Shown: positions 1-10,300 of the stretch, piece by piece | How the letters are laid out: each line of letters opens with the position of its first letter | How positions within the stretch are numbered: the first letter of the stretch is position 1 | Assembly: GCA_044227325.1 (NCBI GenBank) | Contig: JBGAFI010000001.1 | Span: forward strand, 186,001 to 250,000 | DNA from: PFJX01 sp044227325 | Lineage (GTDB): Bacteria > Pseudomonadota > Gammaproteobacteria > Burkholderiales > Thiobacillaceae | Length of the DNA: 64,000 nucleotides | Reading direction: 5' to 3' | Program-made: the position numbers and the translations under genes | The notes under the pieces: model-generated | What the model was told of the DNA's origin: nothing | The model's database searches: none | What the model saw: only the letters and a program-made list of their open reading frames with translations

Positions 1-45
1 GATCAGAAAGCCGAAGCGGACAAGCTGATGGCAGAGGCGGGCTGA
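1..45 (+). CDS. C-terminal end of a FimV-like protein (partial)
   Basis: Frame 1 is open from the window start and closes with TGA at 43-45, leaving 14 residues ending DQKAEADKLMAEAG. FimV, a peptidoglycan-binding TPR protein needed for type IV pili and polar organisation, is the usual gene immediately upstream of truA in beta- and gammaproteobacteria and ends in a charged, Ala/Lys-rich TPR helix like this. The call rests mainly on gene order; the fragment is too short for independent proof. Confidence 0.4.
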   Translation, partial: DQKAEADKLMAEAG

Positions 46-648
46 TTGCACCCGGCAAGCCGCATCCTGACCTACCTTGTGGCAGCCCTGGCGATCCCAG
101 GGCTGCCTTTTTTCATGCTGTCGATTTGCCTCGTTTCCGGCGTGGCCCTCCTGTTTTTCCTGCGGCGCGCGCCTTTCGGCTTGTTCTGGCGTACCCGCTG
201 GCTGCTCCTGGTGCTGGTCCTGGGTTATGCCTATGGCCTCCCCGGCGAGCCCCTGATTCCCCTGGCCGGCTCCTTCTCGCCCAGCGTGGAAGGCCTGGCG
301 CATGGCGGCAGACAGGCCCTGGGGCTTCTGGCCCTGCTGCTCTGGTTGGACATTCTCGTGTTGGCCCAGGCTTCCGAGCACCTGCTCGGCGGCCTCTACC
401 AGTTGGCCCGGCCTTTCTCCCGCCTCGGCCTCGACAGCGGCCGCTTCGCCTTGCGCCTCGGCCTGACCCTGAAGGCCATCGAAGGCATGGAACGGGGCAG
501 GGGGAATTTGATGCGTCTGCTGTCGCCGGACGCGGGCGCCGACTTGCCGCAAAGGGTGCATGTGGAAACCCGCCCCGCCGGCGTCGTCGACGTGCTGGTG
601 CCCGCTGCGTTGCTGGCGGGCATGTTGGGCCTATGGCTGAACGCATAG
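46..648 (+). CDS. CbiQ/EcfT-like integral membrane protein
   Basis: A 200-residue very hydrophobic protein. Membrane segments are visible at about residues 6-40, 50-65 and 88-108, with one more at the C-terminus (180-198). The mid-section with an RLGLTLKAIEGM stretch resembles the coupling region of energy-coupling-factor (ECF) T components. Such an orphan EcfT/CbiQ-like gene often lies between fimV and truA in Betaproteobacteria. No ATPase or substrate-binding S component is present here, so a transport role is inference. The TTG start directly abuts the upstream stop; the next Met (115) would remove the first helix. The 3' end overlaps truA by 16 bases. Confidence 0.55.
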   Translation: MHPASRILTYLVAALAIPGLPFFMLSICLVSGVALLFFLRRAPFGLFWRTRWLLLVLVLGYAYGLPGEPLIPLAGSFSPSVEGLAHGGRQALGLLALLLWLDILVLAQASEHLLGGLYQLARPFSRLGLDSGRFALRLGLTLKAIEGMERGRGNLMRLLSPDAGADLPQRVHVETRPAGVVDVLVPAALLAGMLGLWLNA

Positions 649-1433
649 CCCTGGGCATCGAATACGACGGGCGCGGCTATTGCGGCTGGCAGACCCAGCC
701 CGGCGGCTGCGCCCTCCAGGACCATCTGGAGGCCGCGCTGGCGCACATCCATGGCGCGCCGGTGCGGACCGTCGTCGCCGGCCGCACCGATGCCGGCGTG
801 CATGCCCTGGCCCAGGTCGCGCATTTCGATGCCGAGCACGCGCGGCCGGAGCAGGCCTGGGTGCGCGGCGTGAACGCCCACCTGCCCGAAGGCGTATCGG
901 TGCTGTGGGCGCGGCGCGTCCCCGCCGAATTCGATGCCCGCCGTTCCGCGCTGGAACGGACCTATCGCTACATCCTGCTCAACCGGGCCGTGCGGCCGGC
1001 CTTGATGGCGGGCCGCGTGGGCTGGATTTTCGGCGAACTGGATATGGCGGCCATGGCGGAGGCGGGAAGACTGTTGCAGGGAACCCACGACTTCACCTCG
1101 TTTCGCGCCGCCGAGTGCCAGGCGAATACACCGGTGCGCACCATGCATCGGGTCGCCCTGTCGCGGCGGGGCGACTTCGTGGTTTTCGAATTTCGCGCCA
1201 ACGCTTTCCTGCATCACCAGATACGCAACATGATGGGCGCCCTGCTCTGGGTGGGGCTCGGCCGCCGGCCGAAGGATTGGATCGGCGAACTGCTGGCCTT
1301 GCGCGACCGTTCCCGGGGCGCGGCCACCTTCGCGCCGGATGGCCTCTATCTGGCCGGGGTGCGCTACGATGCCGGTTTCGGACTGCCCGGCGCCGCGCCG
1401 GACATCGAGCACGCGATTCCACTGATTCCATGA
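633..1433 (+). CDS. truA: tRNA pseudouridine(38-40) synthase TruA
   Basis: Converts uridines 38-40 of the tRNA anticodon stem to pseudouridine. The 266-residue length is normal. The catalytic Asp lies at about residue 53 in the motif AGRTDAGVHALAQ, and other TruA hallmarks follow (RTYRYILLNR, FLHHQIRNMMG). The ATG at 633 gives the canonical N-terminus MAERIALGIEYDGRGYCGWQ. It overlaps the preceding membrane-protein gene and ends four bases into trpF (ATGA), so it is probably cotranscribed with the trp genes. Confidence 0.97.
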   Translation: MAERIALGIEYDGRGYCGWQTQPGGCALQDHLEAALAHIHGAPVRTVVAGRTDAGVHALAQVAHFDAEHARPEQAWVRGVNAHLPEGVSVLWARRVPAEFDARRSALERTYRYILLNRAVRPALMAGRVGWIFGELDMAAMAEAGRLLQGTHDFTSFRAAECQANTPVRTMHRVALSRRGDFVVFEFRANAFLHHQIRNMMGALLWVGLGRRPKDWIGELLALRDRSRGAATFAPDGLYLAGVRYDAGFGLPGAAPDIEHAIPLIP

Positions 1434-2068
1434 CCCGAACCAAGATTTGCGGCATCACCCGTGTCGAGGACGGCCTCGCCGCGGCCCATGCGGGCGCGGA
1501 CGCGATCGGCATGGTGTTCTACGCGCGAAGTCCGCGTAACGTCGCCTTGCCCCGCGCGGCCGAAATCGCCGCCGCCCTGCCGCCCTTCGTCACCCGTGTG
1601 GCCCTGTTCGTGAATCCGGGCGTGGACGAAGTGGAATCCGTATTGCGCCAGGTCCATCCCGATGTCCTGCAATTCCACGGCGAGGAATCCCCCGAGTTCT
1701 GCCGCTACTTCGGCGTGCCCTATCTGAAGGCCGCGCGGGTCAAGGCGGGCGTCGATTTGCTACAATTCGCGGTCCGCTACGCCGATGCCCAGGGGCTGTT
1801 GTTGGATGCCTGGAGCGAGGCTGCCCATGGCGGTACCGGAGCGCGTTTCGACTGGACTTTGATTCCCCTGGATCTGCCCCGGCCCGTCGTCCTCGCCGGC
1901 GGCCTGAGCGCCGCCAACGTGGGCGAGGCGATCCGCGCGGTGAAACCCTGGGCGGTGGATGTCAGCAGCGGCGTGGAAGCCGAGGAGGAGGGCAAACTCC
2001 TCAAAGGCATCAAGGACGCGGCCCGGATCGCCGCCTTCATGAAGGAAGTGAGAAATGCAGATGTATGA
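1430..2068 (+). CDS. trpF: phosphoribosylanthranilate isomerase
   Basis: Catalyses the Amadori rearrangement of N-(5-phosphoribosyl)anthranilate to CdRP, the third step of tryptophan synthesis. The 212-residue TIM barrel starts MTRTKICGITRVEDG with the catalytic Cys in KICGIT; the Asp of LLLDAWSEAAHGGTG and the phosphate-binding segments VVLAGGLSAANV and VDVSSGVE are clear. Its ATG overlaps the truA stop and its 3' end overlaps trpB by 14 bases, indicating translational coupling through truA-trpF-trpB-trpA. Confidence 0.97.
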   Translation: MTRTKICGITRVEDGLAAAHAGADAIGMVFYARSPRNVALPRAAEIAAALPPFVTRVALFVNPGVDEVESVLRQVHPDVLQFHGEESPEFCRYFGVPYLKAARVKAGVDLLQFAVRYADAQGLLLDAWSEAAHGGTGARFDWTLIPLDLPRPVVLAGGLSAANVGEAIRAVKPWAVDVSSGVEAEEEGKLLKGIKDAARIAAFMKEVRNADV

Positions 2069-3257
2069 CCTGCCCGATGCCAGCGGGCATTTCGGCCCCT
2101 ATGGCGGCGTCTATATGGCCGAGACCCTGATCCCGGCGGTGGAGGAATTGCGCGACCAGTACCTGCGTGTCCGCGACGATCCGGATTTCCAGGCCGAGTT
2201 CGCCTACGAGCTCAAGCATTACGTCGGCCGGCCCAGTCCCATCTACCACGCCAAGCGCCTGTCGGAAGATCTGGGTGGCGCCCAGATCTTCCTGAAGCGG
2301 GAAGACCTGAACCACACCGGCGCCCACAAGATCAACAACGCCATCGGCCAGGCGCTGCTGGCCAAGCGCATGGGCAAGAAGCGGGTCATCGCCGAGACCG
2401 GCGCCGGCATGCACGGTGTCGCCACCGCCACGGTGGCGGCCCGTTTCGGCATGGAATGCATCGTCTACATGGGTGCCGACGACATCCAGCGCCAGGCCCC
2501 CAACGTGTTCCGCATGAAGCTGCTGGGCGCCACCGTGGTGCCGGTGGAGTCCGGTTCCCGCACCTTGAAGGACGCCTGCAACGAAGCCATCCGCGATTGG
2601 GTCACCAACGTGGAATCCACCTTCTACATCTTCGGCACCGCCGCCGGCCCCCATCCCTACCCGATGATGGTGCGGGATTTCCAGTGCGTCATCGGCAACG
2701 AGGCCAAGATCCAGATGCGGGAGATGGTCGGGCGCCAGCCGGACGCGGTGATCGCCTGCGTGGGCGGCGGCTCCAACGCCATCGGCCTGTTCCACCCTTA
2801 CATCGAGGAAAGGGACGTCCAGATCATCGGCGTCGAGGCGGGCGGCCACGGCATCGCCAGCGGCAAGCACGCCGCGCCCCTGTCCGCCGATGCCAAGGTG
2901 GGCGTGCTGCACGGCAACAAGGTCTACCTGATGCAGGACGAGGACGGCCAGATCATCGAGACCCATTCCATTTCCGCCGGTCTCGACTATCCCGGCGTCG
3001 GTCCCGAGCACTGCGCGCTGAAGGACATGGGCCGCGCCCGGTACGTGAGCGCCTCCGACGACGAGGCCCTGGCGGCCTTCGACGCCTTGTGCCGTTTCGA
3101 GGGCATCATCCCCGCCCTGGAATCCAGCCACGCCCTGGCCCACGCCATGAAGATCGCCCCCGGCATGGACAAGGACAAGATCCTGCTGATCAACCTGTCC
3201 GGCCGCGGCGACAAGGACATGAACACGGTTGCCCGGATCAAGGGCATCACGCTATGA
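2055..3257 (+). CDS. trpB: tryptophan synthase beta chain
   Basis: Condenses indole and serine to tryptophan in the alpha2-beta2 complex. At 400 residues it is full length for TrpB1. The PLP lysine is K92 in NHTGAHKINNA; the phosphate-binding loop (CVGGGSNAIG) and the C-terminal LINLSGRGDKD motif are present. The start used (MQMYDLPDA) overlaps trpF; the Met two codons on is an alternative. trpA begins within its stop codon (ATGA). Confidence 0.98.
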   Translation: MQMYDLPDASGHFGPYGGVYMAETLIPAVEELRDQYLRVRDDPDFQAEFAYELKHYVGRPSPIYHAKRLSEDLGGAQIFLKREDLNHTGAHKINNAIGQALLAKRMGKKRVIAETGAGMHGVATATVAARFGMECIVYMGADDIQRQAPNVFRMKLLGATVVPVESGSRTLKDACNEAIRDWVTNVESTFYIFGTAAGPHPYPMMVRDFQCVIGNEAKIQMREMVGRQPDAVIACVGGGSNAIGLFHPYIEERDVQIIGVEAGGHGIASGKHAAPLSADAKVGVLHGNKVYLMQDEDGQIIETHSISAGLDYPGVGPEHCALKDMGRARYVSASDDEALAAFDALCRFEGIIPALESSHALAHAMKIAPGMDKDKILLINLSGRGDKDMNTVARIKGITL

Positions 3258-4063
3258 GCGCCACGCAAAACCGCATCCAGACCGTTTTTGAGCGCCTCGC
3301 CCAGACAGGGCGCAAGGCCCTGATCCCCTTCATCACCGCCGGTGATCCCACCCTGGACCGGACCGTGCCGCTGATGCATGCCCTGGTGGCCGCGGGGGCC
3401 GACGTCATCGAGCTGGGCGTGCCCTTCTCCGACCCCATGGCGGACGGCCCGACCATTCAGCGCGCCTCCGAGCGCGCCTTGAAGAACGGCATGACCCTGC
3501 GCGGCGTGCTGGCCATGGTCGCGGAATTCCGCAAGCGGGACGGCGCCACCCCGGTCGTGCTCATGGGCTACGGCAATCCCATCGAGGCCATGGGCTGGGA
3601 AACCTTCGCGCTGCGCTGCGCTGAGGTGGGCGTGGACGGCGTGCTCACCGTGGATTTCCCGCCCGAGGAAAGCCACGAGGCCTTCGAGCATCTGCAGCGC
3701 CACGACATCGCCCCCATCTTCCTGCTCGCCCCCACCACCACCGATGCGCGCATCGCCCAGGTGGCGAAGCTGGCGCGCGGCTACGTCTACTACGTCTCCC
3801 TCAAGGGCGTGACCGGCGCGGGCAACCTGGATATCGCGGGCATCGCCGAAAAAATGCCGCGACTGCGCAAGCACATCGCCTTGCCCATCGGTGTCGGCTT
3901 CGGCATCCGCGACGCGGAGACGGCGCGGCGCGTCGCCGAGATTTCGGACGCCGTGGTGATCGGCTCCCGCATCGTCCAGGAGATCGAGAACTCGGCGCCG
4001 GACGCGCTGCTGGACAACGTCGGGAATTTCGTGGCCGGCGTGCGCGCCGCCCTGGATCGTTGA
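3254..4063 (+). CDS. trpA: tryptophan synthase alpha chain
   Basis: Cleaves indole-3-glycerol phosphate to indole and glyceraldehyde 3-phosphate and channels indole to TrpB. It has 269 residues. The catalytic Glu (E53) and Asp (D64) are both in the segment ELGVPFSDPMADG, and the phosphate-binding loop GVGFGIRDAE is intact. It overlaps trpB by four bases. A 181-base gap with a palindromic repeat follows before accD, so the trp part of the operon may be partly uncoupled from what follows. Confidence 0.98.
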   Translation: MSATQNRIQTVFERLAQTGRKALIPFITAGDPTLDRTVPLMHALVAAGADVIELGVPFSDPMADGPTIQRASERALKNGMTLRGVLAMVAEFRKRDGATPVVLMGYGNPIEAMGWETFALRCAEVGVDGVLTVDFPPEESHEAFEHLQRHDIAPIFLLAPTTTDARIAQVAKLARGYVYYVSLKGVTGAGNLDIAGIAEKMPRLRKHIALPIGVGFGIRDAETARRVAEISDAVVIGSRIVQEIENSAPDALLDNVGNFVAGVRAALDR

Positions 4064-4244
4064 GCCGGATCGGTGTCGCGCGCAAGTCTCCCTCGCAGGG
4101 CGCGCCCCGGACTGCATTCCGGGGCCGCTCGGAGCGCGCGGAGCAGACGCCGCGCAAACCCCTTCTCACCCCCCGGCCCCTCCCCCGCAACCGGGAGAGG
4201 GGCGCCGCAAGCGCCGCGCCGCGGCGCTCGATAAGGAAGTCGCC
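4064..4244 (+). repeat. GC-rich spacer with a palindromic repeat (REP-like)
   Basis: No credible gene. A stem-loop forms between about 4177-4187 (CCCCTCCCCCG) and 4192-4202 (CGGGAGAGGGG). It is flanked by CTCACC/CGGCCC blocks that recur, in related form, between napA and napG (14262-14324). There is no T-tract, so it is more likely a dispersed palindromic element or mRNA-stabilising hairpin than an intrinsic terminator. A ribosome-binding site for accD (AAGGAAG) lies at its 3' end. Confidence 0.5.
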
Positions 4245-5108
4245 ATGAGTTGGTTCCAGAAAATCATCCCCCCCAAGATCAAGCGGCGCGAACTCGCCAA
4301 GAAGGTGGTGCCCGAGGGCCTGTGGAGCAAGTGTCCCAGTTGCGAGGCCGTGCTCTATGCCGCAGATCTCGAGAACAACCAGCACGTCTGTCCCCAGTGC
4401 GGCCATCATCAACGCATCGGCGCGCGCAAGCGGCTGGAAATCCTGCTGGACGAGGAGGGGCGCAACGAGGTGGGCGCCAATGTGCTGCCGGTGGATTTCC
4501 TCAAGTTCAAGGACAGCCGGCGCTATACTGACCGCTTGAGCGAGGCCGCGAAGGAAACCGAGGAGCCGGATGCCCTGGTGGTCATGGAAGGCAAGATGCA
4601 CGGTCTGCCGGTCACCGCCGCCGCCTTCGAATTCCGCTTCATGGGCGGTTCCATGGGGTCGGTGGTGGGCGAGCGCTTCGTGCGCGGCGTCGAGGCCTCC
4701 GTGCGCGGCAAGAAAGCTTTCATCTGCATCGCCGCGAGCGGCGGCGCGCGCATGCAGGAAGGCCTGAATTCCCTCATGCAGATGGCCAAGACCTCGGCCG
4801 CCCTGACCCAGCTTTCCGCCAACCGCATCCCCTTCATCTCGGTGCTGACCGACCCGACCATGGGCGGCGTGTCCGCCAGTTTCGCCATGCTGGGCGACGT
4901 CATCATCGCCGAGCCCAAGGCCCTGATCGGTTTCGCCGGTCCCCGGGTGATCGAGCAGACCGTGCGGGAAACCTTGCCGGAAGGCTTCCAGCGTTCGGAG
5001 TTCCTGGTGCAACACGGCGCCGTCGACCTGATCGTCGACCGCCGGGAAATGAAGAAGACCCTGGCCCGCATCTGCGCCCAGTTCACCCGCAAGGCGAGCC
5101 CTGTCTGA
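4245..5108 (+). CDS. accD: acetyl-CoA carboxylase carboxyltransferase subunit beta
   Basis: With AccA it transfers CO2 from carboxybiotin to acetyl-CoA, giving malonyl-CoA for fatty acid synthesis. It has 287 residues. The N-terminal four-cysteine zinc ribbon (C30, C33, C49, C52) is followed by the crotonase-fold core with ASGGARMQEG and the oxyanion-forming TDPTMGGVSASFA segment. AAGGAAG lies just upstream of the ATG. The accD-folC pairing is conserved in beta- and gammaproteobacteria. Confidence 0.97.
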   Translation: MSWFQKIIPPKIKRRELAKKVVPEGLWSKCPSCEAVLYAADLENNQHVCPQCGHHQRIGARKRLEILLDEEGRNEVGANVLPVDFLKFKDSRRYTDRLSEAAKETEEPDALVVMEGKMHGLPVTAAAFEFRFMGGSMGSVVGERFVRGVEASVRGKKAFICIAASGGARMQEGLNSLMQMAKTSAALTQLSANRIPFISVLTDPTMGGVSASFAMLGDVIIAEPKALIGFAGPRVIEQTVRETLPEGFQRSEFLVQHGAVDLIVDRREMKKTLARICAQFTRKASPV

Positions 5109-5142
5109 CGCGTCCGCCCCGTCCAACACCACGCAATCCCGC

Positions 5143-6435
5143 ATGACGCCCGCCGACAGAGGCCCGGCCGGCTTGGCCGCCTGGCTGGACAGACTCGAGC
5201 GCCGCAACCGGGAGACCATCGTCCTTGGCCTGGATCGGGTCCATGCGGTGCGCAAGCGCTTATGTCCGGACCCGGATTTCCCCATCGTCACGGTGGGGGG
5301 CACCAACGGCAAGGGTTCCACCTGCGCCTACATGGAAGCGGTGCTCATCGCCGCCGGCTACAAGGCGGGGTGCTACACCTCGCCCCATTTGATGCGTTAC
5401 AACGAGCGGGTCCGCGTCGCCGGCACGGAAGTGGCGGACGCGGATCTGTGCGCGGCGTTTGCCGAGGTGGAAGCCGCGCGCGGGGATATCCCGCTGACCT
5501 ACTTCGAGCAGGGCACCCTGGCCGCCCTGTGGCTGTTGCAACGGGCGCGAGTGGACGTGGCCGTGCTGGAAGTGGGCCTGGGCGGCCGCCTCGACGCGGT
5601 CAACGCCTGGGACGCGGATTGCGCGGTGGTGACCAGCATCGACCTCGACCACCAGCACTTCCTCGGCGATACCCGCGCGGCCATCGGCTTCGAAAAGGCC
5701 GGCATCTTCCGGCCCGGCAGGCCGGCGATCTGCGGCGACGCCGACCCGCCCGCGAGCCTGACCACGCGGGCGCTGGAGATCGGCGCCGATCTCCAGCGCA
5801 TCGGCGTGGAGATCCGGGTGGAAACCGGCGAAACCACCTGGACCTGCCGCGTCGCCGACAAGGTGTTTGCCGCCCTGCCCAGGCTGGCCATGCCGGGACG
5901 CCACCAGTACGGCAATGCCGCCTGCGCGGTCGCCGCGCTGTGGAGCCTGCGGGAACGCCTGCCCGTCGCCATGAACGCCCTGCGCGCGGGTTTGGGCGCG
6001 GCGCGCCAGCCGGGACGCTTCCAGATCGTCGGCCAGCAGCCCTTGCGCATCCTGGATGTGGCCCACAACCCCCACGCCGCCCAGGCTTTGGCGGCCAACC
6101 TGGCCGATCTGCCCCCCACCGGCAAGGTACTTGCCGTGTTCGCCATGCTGGCGGACAAGGATGTGGAAGGCGTGGCGCTCCCGCTCAAGGAACGTATCCG
6201 GCATTGGCACGTGGCCGGCCTCGATTTCCCGCGCGGCCTGCCGGGACGGGCGCTGCTGGAGCGGCTGACCGCCATGGGATGCGCCGCCACGCTGCACGGC
6301 GGCGTTGGCGAGGCTTGGCGCGCGGCCTGCCGGGAGCTTGAACCGGCTGATACAATGATTGTTTTCGGCTCCTTCCATACCGTGGCGGGAGTCATGGCGG
6401 AAATGACCGGCGGAAATCGCGACATCCATGGCTGA
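5143..6435 (+). CDS. folC: bifunctional folylpolyglutamate synthase/dihydrofolate synthase
   Basis: Joins glutamate to dihydropteroate and extends polyglutamate tails on folates. The 430-residue Mur-ligase-type protein carries the ATP-binding loop VGGTNGKGSTCAYME at about residues 46-60. Also present are the conserved YTSPHLMRYNERVRV segment and the second-domain ILDVAHNPHAAQAL motif that holds the glutamate-binding site. The start gives a normal N-terminus; the 3' end overlaps dedD by eight bases. Confidence 0.95.
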   Translation: MTPADRGPAGLAAWLDRLERRNRETIVLGLDRVHAVRKRLCPDPDFPIVTVGGTNGKGSTCAYMEAVLIAAGYKAGCYTSPHLMRYNERVRVAGTEVADADLCAAFAEVEAARGDIPLTYFEQGTLAALWLLQRARVDVAVLEVGLGGRLDAVNAWDADCAVVTSIDLDHQHFLGDTRAAIGFEKAGIFRPGRPAICGDADPPASLTTRALEIGADLQRIGVEIRVETGETTWTCRVADKVFAALPRLAMPGRHQYGNAACAVAALWSLRERLPVAMNALRAGLGAARQPGRFQIVGQQPLRILDVAHNPHAAQALAANLADLPPTGKVLAVFAMLADKDVEGVALPLKERIRHWHVAGLDFPRGLPGRALLERLTAMGCAATLHGGVGEAWRAACRELEPADTMIVFGSFHTVAGVMAEMTGGNRDIHG

Positions 6436-7111
6436 TCCCAACATCGTGACCCAGGAGGAAATGGCATTGCGCCGCCGCGCGCGACGGCGCCTCGTGGGGG
6501 CCGTGGCCATCGCCCTGACCGCCGTGGTGGTCCTGCCCATGGTGTTCGATCCCGAGCCCAAGCCCCTGGGGCCGGAGGTGGATCTGCGCATTCCGGCGAA
6601 GGACACGTCCTTCGAGCCCATACCGGGCGCGCCCGTCGAGGCGCCGGCCGCCGCCGAGCCGGCGGCTGACGCGAAGGTCGCGGAGCCGACCCAGGCTCCC
6701 CCGCCCGCCGAGGCCAAACCGGCCGCGAGCAAGCCGGGCGCCGAGGCGAAGTCGGAAAAAATCGCGGAAAAAAACGCGGAGAAGAGCGCGGCCAAGGCCG
6801 AGAAAAAGGCCGAGGACTCCGCGAAGCCCGCCGCCAAACCCGTGGCCAAGGCGGAGAGCAAGGTGGCGGCCAAGGCCGACGAGGCTTTCGCGAGCCGGGG
6901 TTTCTTCCTGCAACTCGGCGCCTTCACCAATGAGGCGAATGCGAAGCAGGTTCTGGAAAAAGCCCTGGCCGCGGGTTTCAAGGCCAATCTGAACGACGCC
7001 AATGGCCAGTACCGCGTCCGCGTCGGCCCGATTCCGGAGCACGACAAGGCCCTGGAAACGCAATCCAGGCTCAAGGCCAAGGGCTTCAGCCCGGTCATGC
7101 TCGGCCCCTAG
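6428..7111 (+). CDS. dedD: SPOR-domain cell-division protein DedD-like
   Basis: A single-pass inner-membrane protein of 227 residues. A short cytoplasmic arm of basic residues precedes a membrane helix at about residues 19-37, then a long Ala/Lys/Pro/Glu low-complexity periplasmic linker (about 65-150). The C-terminal SPOR domain (about 155-225: FFLQLGAFTNEANA to SPVMLGP) binds denuded septal peptidoglycan. The folC-dedD-cvpA-purF order is the standard one. The linker composition is repetitive and may vary between strains. Confidence 0.85.
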   Translation: MADPNIVTQEEMALRRRARRRLVGAVAIALTAVVVLPMVFDPEPKPLGPEVDLRIPAKDTSFEPIPGAPVEAPAAAEPAADAKVAEPTQAPPPAEAKPAASKPGAEAKSEKIAEKNAEKSAAKAEKKAEDSAKPAAKPVAKAESKVAAKADEAFASRGFFLQLGAFTNEANAKQVLEKALAAGFKANLNDANGQYRVRVGPIPEHDKALETQSRLKAKGFSPVMLGP

Positions 7112-7116
7112 CCGCG

Positions 7117-7602
7117 ATGACCACCCTGGATCTCATCGTGCTGGGCATCGTCGGACTCTCCACCTTCCTCGGCCTCATGCGCGGCTTGACCCGGGAGGCC
7201 TTGTCCCTGGCGGCCTGGGTGCTGGCCTTCCTGCTGGCCAAGGAAATCGCGCCAAGGATCGCGCCCTTGCTGCCCGGCATGGATACTCCTTCGCTGCGGC
7301 ATGCCGCGGCACTGGTCGTGGTGTTCGTCGCCGTCCTGATTCTCGCCAGCCTGGCGGGGGCGCTCCTGTCCGGCTTGATCAATATGGCCGGATTGGCGGC
7401 CTATGACCGGATTCTGGGCGTCATGTTCGGCGCCTTGCGCGGCGCGCTGGCGGTGGTGGGCCTGACCCTGCTGGCCGGCCTCACCGCGCTGCCCAAGACC
7501 AAGGCCTGGCACGACGCCTGGCTCCGCCCGCCGCTGGAAGCGGCCGCCGCGAAACTTCAACCCTGGCTGCCGAAGGATCTGGCGGCCCTGATTCGCTATT
7601 GA
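7117..7602 (+). CDS. cvpA: CvpA family inner-membrane protein
   Basis: A 161-residue protein with four predicted membrane helices (about residues 3-20, 25-45, 64-85 and 100-125). It matches CvpA, which in E. coli is needed for colicin V production and lies upstream of purF. The conserved N-terminal TTLDLIVLGIVGLSTFLGLMRGL and the internal YDRILGVMFGALRGAL segment are typical. The gene is five bases from dedD and 15 from purF. Its molecular function is not established. Confidence 0.88.
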   Translation: MTTLDLIVLGIVGLSTFLGLMRGLTREALSLAAWVLAFLLAKEIAPRIAPLLPGMDTPSLRHAAALVVVFVAVLILASLAGALLSGLINMAGLAAYDRILGVMFGALRGALAVVGLTLLAGLTALPKTKAWHDAWLRPPLEAAAAKLQPWLPKDLAALIRY

Positions 7603-7617
7603 GCGAGGTTCTGCGCC

Positions 7618-9125
<1,508 letters not shown>

Positions 9126-9129
<4 letters not shown>

Positions 9130-10298
9130 CCCCCGACGATCTACATCCCGATACCCTGGCGGTGCGCGCCGGCACCCGGCGCACCCAATTCCAGGAGCAT
9201 TCCGAGGCCCTGTTCCTGACCTCCAGCTTCGTGTTCGGCAGCGCCGCCGAGGCCGCCGCCCGCTTTTCCGGGGCGGAGGCGGGCCCCATCTACGCCCGCT
9301 TCACCAACCCCGGCGTGACCATGTTCGAGGAACGTCTGGCCGCCATGGAGGGCGCCGAGCGTTGCGTCGCCTTCGCCTCCGGCATGGCCGCGATCCTGGC
9401 CACGGTCATGGGGCTCATGAAGGCGGGCGAGCACGTGGTGGCGTCCCGTTCCATCTTCGGATCCACCGTGCAGTTGTTTCAGAACATCTTGAGCCGGTTC
9501 GGCGTGGAGACCACGTTCGTCTCGCCCACCGATGCGGCCGAGTGGCGCGCCGCGGTTCGGCCCAATACGCGCCTGTTCTTCCTCGAATCCCCCTCGAATC
9601 CCCTGACCGAGGTGAGCGACATCCGGGCGCTGGCCGCCATCGCCCATGAATCGGGCATCCGGCTCGCGGTGGACAACTGTTTCTGCACGCCGGCCCTGCA
9701 ACGGCCGCTGGACCTGGGCGCGGACATCGTCATCCATTCCGCCACCAAATACCTGGACGGGCAGGGCAGGGTGCTGGGCGGCGCGGTGCTGGGCGGCAAG
9801 GACCTGCTGGAGCCCGTGTTCACCTTCCTGCGCACCGCCGGCCCCACGCTGTCCGCGTTCAACGCCTGGGTGCTGCTGAAGGGGCTGGAAACCCTGCCCC
9901 TGCGCATGCGCGCCCATTCCGAGCATGCCCTGGAGCTGGCCACCTGGCTGCAGGAGCGTCCGGGTGTGAAGCGCGTGTTCTATCCGGGCCTGCCCTCCCA
10001 TCCCCAGCACGCCTTGGCCATGTCCCAGCAGAAGACCGGCGGCGGCATCGTCGCCTTCGAGTTGGAAGGCGGCAAGGTGGCCGCCTGGCGCGTCATCGAC
10101 GCGACCCGCGTCATGTCCATCACGGCCAACCTGGGCGACACCCGCACCACCATCACCCATCCCGGCAGCACCACCCACGGCCGCCTTACCCCGGAACAAC
10201 GCGTCGCTGCGGGCATTGGCGACGGCCTGATCCGCATCGCCGTGGGCTTGGAGGATGTCGCCGACCTGCGCGCCGACCTGGCGCGCGGCCTGGGTTGA
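9126..10298 (+). CDS. metZ: O-succinylhomoserine sulfhydrylase
   Basis: A PLP enzyme that makes homocysteine directly from O-succinylhomoserine and sulfide. The PLP-binding lysine is about K208 in HSATKYLDG and the YARFTNPG segment is intact. At 390 residues it falls in the Cys/Met metabolism PLP family. The purF-metZ neighbourhood is the usual setting of MetZ in Pseudomonas and Betaproteobacteria, which favours this name over cystathionine synthase. It converges with the regulator downstream with only two bases between the stop codons. Confidence 0.93.
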
Positions 10299-10300
10299 TC

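Noticed and set aside
4060..4248. A 62-codon ORF between trpA and accD
   Set aside because: It is made of the palindromic repeat and has no ribosome site; it ends inside accD.
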